A stretch of DNA of 64,000 bases, taken from NCBI RefSeq assembly GCF_001028625.1, contig NZ_CP011805.1, forward strand, positions 2,589,001-2,653,000, given 5' to 3'. Origin of the DNA: Pelagerythrobacter marensis (GTDB lineage Bacteria > Pseudomonadota > Alphaproteobacteria > Sphingomonadales > Sphingomonadaceae). This document shows, piece after piece, positions 40,551 to 47,644 of the stretch; positions within the stretch are counted from its first letter, which is position 1, and each line of letters opens with the position of its first letter. Under the pieces are notes generated by a model. It searched no databases, had not been told where the DNA came from, and was given only the letters and a program-made list of their open reading frames with translations. Both the position numbers and the translations under genes were made by a program.

Positions 40551-42254
40551 TCAGGCGGCCGCCGTTTCCGATCCCGGCGCAGTCTTGCCGAACAGTATCA
40601 GCCGTTCGTGCATGGAACGGTTGCGACCCGCCTCCTTCGCTTCGTACAGCAGCTTATCCGCACGGGCATAAAGATCGTCGAACCCGAGCGCGTCGGATAG
40701 GCCGTCCGGTATTTCGATCATTCCCATGCTTGCCGTGACCACCCGGTCGATCTGGGTCACTTCGCGGGCGACACGCAGGCTGATCGCGCGGCGGATGCGT
40801 TCGGCGCGCTCGGCCTGATTGTCGCCGCGCAGCAGCAACAGGAATTCCTCCCCGCCCATTCGCACGGCGACCGATTGCCGCTTCTTCTCGCTCGCCAGCA
40901 CCGCGGCGACGGTTCGCAGAACCTTGTCGCCGACGCCGTGGCCGAATGTGTCGTTGATATCCTTGAACCTGTCGAGATCGAGCAGGGCGAAGGTTGAAAA
41001 CCCTTCGGCGCGAAGCTGGGCGAAGCGTCCGTCCAGCCCGCGCCGGTTCATCAATCCGGTAAGGGGGTCGCGTTCCACCAGATTGCCCAGCGCCGCCGCC
41101 ATCCTGCGCGCCTTGTCGCGTTCGCGCCGCAGCGTCAGGAAACGGTCGGTCACCCCCAGCGCGGTCACCGTCGCTTCGCAGACCAGGCCGAGATAGAACA
41201 GATCGAGCGTACGAACCGCGGGCACGCCCGGCATCAGTTCGGTGGCAAGTTCGATCAGGAATACGACGGTCAGGGGAATCCAGCCCACCAGCTGGAACCA
41301 GACCGCCCGGCTGCCGCGCATCAGCGCCCGGCCCACCACCTGCAACCACAGGAGCAGGACAGGGGCCAGCGCGATGCCGTGCAGCGGCAGCCCGGCGGGC
41401 ATCATCCATTCCGGCCTGACCGTCTGCATGACGGAAACGATCAGCGCCCAGGCGGCGGCCCATTCCATCGCCTGCGCCTGGCGGGCGCCCAGTTTGTCGC
41501 GTTCGATGAAATGGCGCGTGAACAGCAGGCAGGCGGCGATGGCCGCGCCGAACGTCATGATCGTCGCCGCGCGCCAGACATGGGGATCGAGCGGGAGCAC
41601 TTCGTTCACGATCCCGCTCCGCAACGCGACCAGCGGGATAAAACACACGGTCATGATCGCGTGCCAGACGATGAAGCGATTGCGCAGCACGCGCCAGAAA
41701 AGCGCATCGAACAGGATCGGCATGGCCAGCATTCCGATCAGTATCCCGATCAGAACCAGCCGCCCGACATGGCCGGCCCGCCGATCCGGCCGCTCGGGCG
41801 CCAGATGCAGGCTTTCGAGGCTGGCCTGATGCGAAAGCCCTTCGATCAGAACGGTCACGCGCGCGGGCGCGGTGCCGGTTTGCGGCAGGGGGATGGCGAG
41901 CGTGGGGCCGGCGCTGGTTGCGATGGCCTGCGACATTGGCGTGGTCGCGCTTGTCCGCGCGCCGTCGCGCCCCTCGACCGCAATGGCGATGCGATCGAAC
42001 TTGCCCAGATTCATCAGCAGGTATCGCGGCACCGCATTCGCCGGGTCGGGTTCGAATTGCAGCGCGACCGCCTCTGCCGGCAAGCGGGGCGGCCTGCTGG
42101 CGCAGGGCAGCACTGCATCGCCTGGCATCGCGGACAGGGCGCTGACTGTAGAGGGGGGCGGCGGACAGGGGTGGGCCGCTGCGGGAAGGCCCAGCGCAGC
42201 GCACAGTGTCAGGATCGCCAGAATGGCGGCCCGAAATTTGGCTTCCCCGCCCAT
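40551..42254 (-). CDS. Membrane-bound diguanylate cyclase with 7TM-DISM-like sensor
   Basis: 567 residues: a signal peptide, a periplasmic 7TMR-DISM extracellular-like domain of about 120 residues, seven predicted membrane helices (about 165-370), a short coiled coil and a GGDEF domain. The active site is GGEEF (about 466-470; VRMGGEEFLLLLRG), with NDTFGHGVGDKVLRTVA and DLDRFKDIND before it, so cyclic-di-GMP synthesis is likely. The RxxD inhibitory site expected five residues before GGEEF reads RQSV, so feedback inhibition through that site is unlikely. No EAL domain. It is convergent with the thioesterase gene. Confidence 0.9.
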   Translation of the reverse strand: MGGEAKFRAAILAILTLCAALGLPAAAHPCPPPPSTVSALSAMPGDAVLPCASRPPRLPAEAVALQFEPDPANAVPRYLLMNLGKFDRIAIAVEGRDGARTSATTPMSQAIATSAGPTLAIPLPQTGTAPARVTVLIEGLSHQASLESLHLAPERPDRRAGHVGRLVLIGILIGMLAMPILFDALFWRVLRNRFIVWHAIMTVCFIPLVALRSGIVNEVLPLDPHVWRAATIMTFGAAIAACLLFTRHFIERDKLGARQAQAMEWAAAWALIVSVMQTVRPEWMMPAGLPLHGIALAPVLLLWLQVVGRALMRGSRAVWFQLVGWIPLTVVFLIELATELMPGVPAVRTLDLFYLGLVCEATVTALGVTDRFLTLRRERDKARRMAAALGNLVERDPLTGLMNRRGLDGRFAQLRAEGFSTFALLDLDRFKDINDTFGHGVGDKVLRTVAAVLASEKKRQSVAVRMGGEEFLLLLRGDNQAERAERIRRAISLRVAREVTQIDRVVTASMGMIEIPDGLSDALGFDDLYARADKLLYEAKEAGRNRSMHERLILFGKTAPGSETAAA

Positions 42255-42305
42255 GCCGAAGCATTAGGGCCATTCGGTTATCGCAGCGTTAAGCTGCGCG
42301 CGGCA

Positions 42306-43421
42306 TCACCCCAGGATGTCGGCCACCGGGCGATATTCGTAACCCAGTTCTTCGGCCACGGCGGCATAAGTCACTTGCCCGGCATGGACATTCAGCCCTT
42401 CGGCCAGGTGTGGATCGCGGCGCATCGCCTCTTTCCATCCCAGCCCGGCGATCCGCAGAGCATGGGGCAGCGTGACGTTGTTGAGCGCATACGTGCTGGT
42501 CCGCGCGACTGCGCCGGGCATGTTGGCGACGCAATAATGGACCACGTCGTCGATCACATATGTCGGATCGGCGTGGGTCGTCGCCCGGCTCGTTTCGAAA
42601 CAGCCGCCCTGGTCGATGGCGACATCGACCAGCACCGCACCCGGCTGCATGGATTTGAGCAGGTCGCGCGCGATCAGCTTGGGCGCGGCGGCGCCGGGGA
42701 TCAGTACCGCACCGATCACCAGATCGGCCTCGCACACCGCCTCTTCCAGATTGGCCTTGTTCGAAAACCGCGTCTTGGCCCGGCTTTCGAAATGGATTCC
42801 GACACGCTCCAGAACCGCCGGGTCGCGATCGAGAATGGTCGTGTCTGCGCCCAGTCCGACTGCCATCTGCGCGGCATTGAAACCGACCACGCCGCCGCCG
42901 ATCACCAGGACTTTGGCCGGAAGCACGCCCGGCACCCCGCCCAGCAGCACGCCGCGCCCGCCGTGGGCCTTTTCCAGCGCGGTCGCGCCGGCCTGCACAC
43001 TCATGCGCCCTGCGACCTGGCTCATCGGTTTGAGCAGCGGCAGCGAGCCGCCCGGTCCGGTCACCGTCTCGTAAGCGATCGCGGTGACGCCGTTCTTCAC
43101 CAGATCGGCGGTTTGCGGCGCATCGGGGGCGAGGTGGAGGTATGTGTAGAGGATCTGCCCATCGCGCAGCTTGGCGCGTTCTTCCGCCTGCGGTTCCTTG
43201 ACCTTCACCACCATCTCGCACTCGGCGAAAATCGCGTCGGGCCCATCCTTGATGAATGCGCCCGCCTGGCGATACTGGTCGTCGTCAGCGCCGATGCCGT
43301 TTCCGGCCCCGCTCTGGATCCAGACTTCGTGACCATGCGTTATCAGCTCACGCGCGCTTTCGGGCGTGAGGCCGACGCGATATTCGTGGTTCTTGATTTC
43401 CGTGGGGCAACCGATGCGCAT
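42306..43421 (-). CDS. ald: Alanine dehydrogenase
   Basis: 371 residues from the ATG at 43421, giving the classic MRIGCPTEIKNHEYRVGLTP start; an in-frame ATG at 43532 would add an unrelated leader. KVKEPQAEE, YTYLHLA (His for catalysis), the NAD-binding VLVIGGGVVGFNAAQMAVGLGA, IPGAAAPKLI, MQPGAVLVDVAIDQGGCFET and VVHYCVANMPGAVARTSTYALNN complete the family. It interconverts L-alanine with pyruvate and ammonia. No Lrp/AsnC-type regulator gene is adjacent. It is divergent from the porin gene over 221 bp. Confidence 0.96.
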   Translation of the reverse strand: MRIGCPTEIKNHEYRVGLTPESARELITHGHEVWIQSGAGNGIGADDDQYRQAGAFIKDGPDAIFAECEMVVKVKEPQAEERAKLRDGQILYTYLHLAPDAPQTADLVKNGVTAIAYETVTGPGGSLPLLKPMSQVAGRMSVQAGATALEKAHGGRGVLLGGVPGVLPAKVLVIGGGVVGFNAAQMAVGLGADTTILDRDPAVLERVGIHFESRAKTRFSNKANLEEAVCEADLVIGAVLIPGAAAPKLIARDLLKSMQPGAVLVDVAIDQGGCFETSRATTHADPTYVIDDVVHYCVANMPGAVARTSTYALNNVTLPHALRIAGLGWKEAMRRDPHLAEGLNVHAGQVTYAAVAEELGYEYRPVADILG

Positions 43422-43576
43422 GGGTCCTGTCTCCTCGCTGCGTGCGCCCGTTACAAGTGAAACTATCGCGCCGCAACCTGTGTCTCGATCAGCGGATGGG
43501 GTGCATGATCGCGTGTGGCTTTGCGAGAACAATGCGTGCGCGCCGCACCAAACCCGATCGAAGCGGCGTCATCGAA

Positions 43577-43627
43577 GTGTCACAAAATCGGAATACTGGC
43601 GCTGTCATCCGGTCAGAAACCGGTCAT
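43577..43627 (+). promoter_or_regulatory. PhoB-box-like half-sites before the porin gene
   Basis: CGGTCAG-AAAC-CGGTCAT (43610-43627) is a 7-4-7 direct repeat with the 11-bp period of PhoB boxes (consensus CTGTCAT-N4-CTGTCAT). Further half-sites are CTGTCAT at 43602-43608 and GTGTCAC at 43577-43583. The box ends only 15 bp before the porin ATG and TATAAG follows at 43628-43633, so the promoter would be nearly leaderless; this weakens the case, but the same motif precedes pstS nearby. Confidence 0.5.
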
Positions 43628-43642
43628 TATAAGGTAACGAAA

Positions 43643-44992
43643 ATGAAAAGTTTCCTTGCCCTATCGCATGTCGCCGCCGTGGCCGGCGGGTTGTGGGCGG
43701 TGCCGCTGGCGGCGCAGGACGGTGGTGCCGGATCGGGTCACGGCCAGGTCGAGGCTCTGCGCGCGGAAATGGCGCGCCTGGCCGATCGGGTCGAAACGCT
43801 CGAAGCCGAACTGGCTGCGGCGAAAGGCGAGCCGGCGGCCGTGCCGCCCGCCCCGGCCGCGCCGTCGGCGGGCGCGAGTTCGATCAGCTGGAAGGGCGCG
43901 CCTGTGATCGAAGGCGAAGGCGGCTGGAGCTTCAAGCCGCGCGGCCGGCTGCAGATCGATGCCGGCACGATTTCGGCCCCCGATTCCCTCGGCGCCGTGG
44001 ACGGCTTCGGCAGCGAGATCCGCCGCGCGCGGCTGGGCGCGGAAGGCGATATCCCCGGCGGCTTCGGATACAAGTTCGAGCTGGATTTTGCCGGGGGCGA
44101 GGTCGAACTGGCCGATGGCATTCTGACATACGGCGATGGCGGGCTGACCGTTTCCATCGGGCACCACAACACGTTCCAGGGGCTGGAGGAACTGACCAGC
44201 AGCCGCTTCATTTCGACGATGGAGCGTGCGGCCTTCACCGATGCCTTCGGCTTCGAACGCCGGCTCGGCCTGTCGACCCAATACGCCGCCGGCGCGTGGC
44301 TGGTTCAGGCCGGGGTGTTCAGCGACAATGCCGATGCGCTGTCGAACCGCAACTGGAGCGTGGACGGGCGCGTCGTCGCGATGCCCGAACTGGGCGGCAC
44401 CCGGCTCCATCTGGGCGGATCGGTGCACTATGCGGATTACGAGGAAGGGACCGCGCTGCGATATCGCCAGCGGCCCTTCGCCCACTTCACCGATACGCGC
44501 TTCATCGATACCGGCCGGGTGGAAGGGGCCAGCGAGCTGGGCATGGGGCTGGAGGCGGCAGCGATCGCCGGGCCATTCCACGCCGCGGCGGAAGGGTTCT
44601 GGCAGCAAGTCGACCGTCCCGGCGCACTGCCCGACCCGACATTCTTCGGCGGCTATGCCGAAATCGGCATGTTCCTGACCCCCGGCGATACGCGCGGGTA
44701 CAAACGGGGCGTGTTCGACCGCGTGAAGCCGGCAAACCCGGTGGGTGAAGGCGGTTTCGGCGCGGTCCAGATCAATCTGCGCTACGACCGGCTCGACCTG
44801 GTCGATGCGGGGATCGTCGGTGGCACGCATGATGGATATGCCGTCTCGCTCGTCTGGACGCCGACCGATTACACGCGCTTCATGGCCAATTACGGCCGCA
44901 TGGAGTACGCCAATGCCGCCCTGCCTGCCGGGGAAGACGACCGGTCCTACGGCGTCGATACCTTCGGCGTGCGGGCCCAGATCGACTTTTGA
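43643..44992 (+). CDS. Phosphate-selective porin, OprP/OprO family
   Basis: 449 residues from the ATG at 43643 (AAGG eight bases upstream). The signal peptide is cleaved near PLAAQ. Then comes a short coiled coil (QVEALRAEMARLADRVETLEAELAAAK) that in related porins forms periplasmic trimer helices, a Pro/Ala linker, and a beta-barrel beginning WSFKPRGRLQIDAGTIS. The C-terminal strands end with aromatic residues (VDTFGVRAQIDF), typical for BAM recognition. The family takes up phosphate or polyphosphate. It precedes pstS and is preceded by PhoB-box-like repeats, supporting expression at low phosphate. Confidence 0.88.
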   Translation: MKSFLALSHVAAVAGGLWAVPLAAQDGGAGSGHGQVEALRAEMARLADRVETLEAELAAAKGEPAAVPPAPAAPSAGASSISWKGAPVIEGEGGWSFKPRGRLQIDAGTISAPDSLGAVDGFGSEIRRARLGAEGDIPGGFGYKFELDFAGGEVELADGILTYGDGGLTVSIGHHNTFQGLEELTSSRFISTMERAAFTDAFGFERRLGLSTQYAAGAWLVQAGVFSDNADALSNRNWSVDGRVVAMPELGGTRLHLGGSVHYADYEEGTALRYRQRPFAHFTDTRFIDTGRVEGASELGMGLEAAAIAGPFHAAAEGFWQQVDRPGALPDPTFFGGYAEIGMFLTPGDTRGYKRGVFDRVKPANPVGEGGFGAVQINLRYDRLDLVDAGIVGGTHDGYAVSLVWTPTDYTRFMANYGRMEYANAALPAGEDDRSYGVDTFGVRAQIDF

Positions 44993-45021
44993 ACCATTGC
45001 CCGATCCGACCGGGCGGATCG

Positions 45022-45039
45022 ATGTCATGTCCTTGTCAC
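45022..45039 (+). promoter_or_regulatory. PhoB box upstream of pstS
   Basis: ATGTCAT-GTCC-TTGTCAC at 45022-45039 matches the CTGTCAT-N4-CTGTCAT PhoB consensus at about 12 of 14 positions with correct 7-4-7 spacing. The start codon of pstS is 49 bp downstream, leaving room for a -10 element about 10 bp after the box. This strongly suggests PhoB activation of pstS under phosphate limitation. Confidence 0.75.
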
Positions 45040-45088
45040 AGATCACTCATACCCGAGAACCGATCCTAACCTTGCTGGGGTAAGAAAA

Positions 45089-46135
45089 ATGCACATCACG
45101 AAATCCATCTGCCTTGCCGCGGTCGCGGCGCTTTCGCTGTCCGCATGTGGCGATGCGCCGGGCGCCGGCGGCACGCGCGATTCGATCCGCGCGGTCGGTT
45201 CGTCGACCGTCTATCCTTTCGCCAAAGTCGTGGCGGAAAACTTCGCCCGCTCGCACGCCGATTTCAAATCGCCGCTGATCGAATCGACCGGCACCGGCGG
45301 CGGCATCGCGCTGTTCTGCGAAGGGGTGGGCCCGAACACGCCCGACATCGCCAACGCTTCGCGCCGGATGAAGAAAGGCGAGTTCGAAACCTGCCAGGCC
45401 AACGGCGTGGAAGAAATCATCGAACTGCAGGTCGGCCTTGACGGGCTGGCCTTCGCTTCGGCGCAGGGCGGGATCATGATGAACCTGACGCCCGAAATCG
45501 TTTACAAGGCGATCGCGGCGCAGCCTTATGGCAAAGAACAGACGGCCAAGACCTGGGCCGATGTCGACCCCTCGCTGCCGAACGAGCCGATCCTGGTCTA
45601 TGGCCCGCCTTCCACATCCGGCACGCGCGACGCGCTGAAGGAACTGGTGCTGGAAGTCGGCTGCGATGCCGACCCGGCGATGGAAGCGCTGAAGGAAAGC
45701 GACGAAGATCGTCATACGCAGATTTGCACCGAAGTGCGTTCGGACGGCGCCTATGTCGACCAGGGCGAACAGGATAACCTGATCGTGCAGAAGATCGGCA
45801 ACAATCCGAAGGCCGTGGGCGTGTTCGGCTTCTCCTACCTCGAAGAAAATTCGGGCAAGGTCCAGGGCCTGCCGATGAACGGGGTGGAGCCGACTTACGA
45901 GAACATCTCCAGCTTCCAGTATCCGGGCGCGCGCCCGCTCTACGTCTACGTCAAGAAGGCGCACCTCGACGCGATCCAGGGGCTGAAGGAATTCCTGGCC
46001 GAATGGGCGAACAGCTGGGGCAAGGATGGCCCGCTGGCCGCGATCGGCCTCGTTCCTTCGCCCGATGAAACGATGGCGGCCAACGCTGCCTCTGCAACCA
46101 CGCAGTACACCACGATGACCGGCGAAGAGCTGTAA
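45089..46135 (+). CDS. pstS: Phosphate ABC transporter substrate-binding lipoprotein PstS
   Basis: 348 residues. A lipoprotein signal (LAAVAALSLSAC, Cys20) precedes a type II periplasmic binding fold: IRAVGSSTVYPFAKVVAENF (phosphate-binding Ser/Thr), GTGGGIALFCEGVG, ANASRRMKKGEFETC, LVYGPPSTSGTRDALKEL, and GVFGFSYLEENSGKVQGLPM. It delivers phosphate to the PstCAB permease, which is not encoded in the window. A PhoB-box precedes it, and a strong terminator follows it. Confidence 0.93.
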   Translation: MHITKSICLAAVAALSLSACGDAPGAGGTRDSIRAVGSSTVYPFAKVVAENFARSHADFKSPLIESTGTGGGIALFCEGVGPNTPDIANASRRMKKGEFETCQANGVEEIIELQVGLDGLAFASAQGGIMMNLTPEIVYKAIAAQPYGKEQTAKTWADVDPSLPNEPILVYGPPSTSGTRDALKELVLEVGCDADPAMEALKESDEDRHTQICTEVRSDGAYVDQGEQDNLIVQKIGNNPKAVGVFGFSYLEENSGKVQGLPMNGVEPTYENISSFQYPGARPLYVYVKKAHLDAIQGLKEFLAEWANSWGKDGPLAAIGLVPSPDETMAANAASATTQYTTMTGEEL

Positions 46136-46170
46136 GGCTCGCGTACACCGGCAATCGCCGCACTTTCGCG

Positions 46171-46204
46171 AAGGGCGCCGTCTCCTGAGGGACGGCGCCC
46201 TTTT
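46171..46204 (+). terminator. Intrinsic terminator of pstS
   Basis: A perfect 12-bp GC-rich stem (46171-46182 with 46191-46202) has an 8-base loop, and TTTTCGTTT follows on the plus strand. It lies 36 bp after the pstS stop and isolates it from the NHEJ operon. Confidence 0.92.
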
Positions 46205-46310
46205 CGTTTGGACCGGAGTCGTGGGGCCATAAGTCGAAAGGCCAGAAATCGGAGGGTTGGAAACGATTTCCCGTCCCAAACGCTGAATCGCGCGAAAGGG
46301 GACAGGAACG

Positions 46311-47174
46311 ATGGCCGCACGCGCATATTGGCAGGGGCAGATCAGGCTGGCGCTGGTTTCGATACCGGTCGAAGTCTATGCCGCGACGAAGAGCGGGGCC
46401 TCGATTTCCTTCCGCCAGATCCACGAGCCCAGCGGCAAGCCGATCAATTACGAGAAAGTCGTCCAGGGGATCGGCCCGATCGACCGCGACGACATCGTCA
46501 AGGGCTACGAGATTTCCAAGGGCAACTACGTCCTGCTGGAGGAAGAGGAGATCGAGGCGGTCAAGATCGAGAGCCGCAAGACGCTGGAACTGGTCCAGTT
46601 CGTCGATGCGGACGAGATCGACGTGTTCTATTTCGAGAAGCCTTACTACGTCGTGCCGCAGGACGAGCTGGCTGAAGAAGCCTTCATCGTCCTGCGCGAG
46701 GCATTGCGCCAGAAGAAGAAAGTGGCGCTGGGCCAGCTATCGGTGCGCGGGCGCGAAACGCTCGTCAGCCTCAAGCCCTGCGGCAAGGGGCTGGTGCTTG
46801 AAACGCTGCGCTACGAGGACGAGGTCCGCAAGGCGCAGACTTATTTCAAGGACATTCCCGACGATAAGCCGGACAAGGAGATGCTGGAGCTGGCCGGGAC
46901 GCTGATCGACAAGAAAAGCGCGCCGTTCGACGCCGGCGAGTTCGAGGACCGCTATGTCGATGCGATCCGCAAGCTGATCGACAGGAAGGCCAAGGCGAAG
47001 GGCAAGACGATCCTGGAGGATGTGGACGAGCCGGCACCCTCCGGCGGGTCGAACGTGATCGACCTGATGTCCGCGCTCAAGAAATCGGTGAAAGAGGATA
47101 AGCCCGCGAAGAAAGCCTCTTCGAAGAAATCCTCCTCGGGCAAATCGGGCGGCAAGTCGCGGAAGAGCGCGTGA
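46311..47174 (+). CDS. ku: Non-homologous end joining protein Ku
   Basis: 287 residues of the bacterial Ku type: AYWQGQIRLALVSIPVEVYAAT, ISFRQIHEPSGKPINYEKVVQG, EISKGNYVLLEEEEIEAVKIES, the beta-barrel core, YFEKPYYVVPQ, and a Lys/Ser-rich tail (KKASSKKSSSGKSGGKSRKSA) that binds DNA in other bacterial Ku proteins. It homodimerises on double-strand ends and recruits LigD. GGGGACAGGAACG precedes the ATG. The stop overlaps the next start (GTGA), so ku, the MgtC-like gene and ligD are one coupled operon. Confidence 0.96.
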   Translation: MAARAYWQGQIRLALVSIPVEVYAATKSGASISFRQIHEPSGKPINYEKVVQGIGPIDRDDIVKGYEISKGNYVLLEEEEIEAVKIESRKTLELVQFVDADEIDVFYFEKPYYVVPQDELAEEAFIVLREALRQKKKVALGQLSVRGRETLVSLKPCGKGLVLETLRYEDEVRKAQTYFKDIPDDKPDKEMLELAGTLIDKKSAPFDAGEFEDRYVDAIRKLIDRKAKAKGKTILEDVDEPAPSGGSNVIDLMSALKKSVKEDKPAKKASSKKSSSGKSGGKSRKSA

Positions 47175-47644
47175 TGGTGCTGAACGATCCCGTTCTCGTC
47201 CACTGGATGGACTGGGACCTGCTGGTGCGCCTGGGCGTGGCCGCGATCCTCGGCCTCGCGCTCGGGCTCGACCGCGAGCTGCGCGGCCACGCCGCGGGGA
47301 TGCGCACCCATGGGCTGATCTGCTTCGCTGCGGCGGCGATGACGGTCTCGGTCATCTCGCTGTTCGGCCAGCTCGAAGGCGAGCGGATGGATCCGTTGCG
47401 TGTTTACGAGGCGACGGGCGCCTTCATCGGCATCATCGGCGCCGGGCTGATCGTGTTCAGCAAGGGCGAAGTGAAGAACCTGACCACGGCCGCGCACTTG
47501 TGGCTGGCGGCGGTGGTCGGGATCGCCTGCGGCGCGGCGCAATGGCCGCTGGTGGTGATCGCGGCGGTGATCTCGGTCGTCATGCTGACCCTGCTGGGCC
47601 TGGTCGAGCGGCGCTGGTTCCCGGACGAGGACGCAGGCCGGTGA
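47171..47644 (+). CDS. MgtC/SapB family membrane protein (between ku and ligD)
   Basis: 157 residues with four hydrophobic helices. LVRLGVAAILGLALGLDRELRGHAAGMRTHGLICFAAAAMTV is the MgtC family signature (GxxxGxxRE and RTH regions). The second half (ATGAFIGIIGAGLIVF, LTTAAHLWLAAVVGIACGAAQW) completes it. The long C-terminal domain of Salmonella MgtC is absent. Family members influence membrane energetics or divalent-ion homeostasis. The start is GTG at 47171 or ATG at 47174. It overlaps both ku and ligD, so all three should be translated together. Confidence 0.88.
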   Translation: MMVLNDPVLVHWMDWDLLVRLGVAAILGLALGLDRELRGHAAGMRTHGLICFAAAAMTVSVISLFGQLEGERMDPLRVYEATGAFIGIIGAGLIVFSKGEVKNLTTAAHLWLAAVVGIACGAAQWPLVVIAAVISVVMLTLLGLVERRWFPDEDAGR

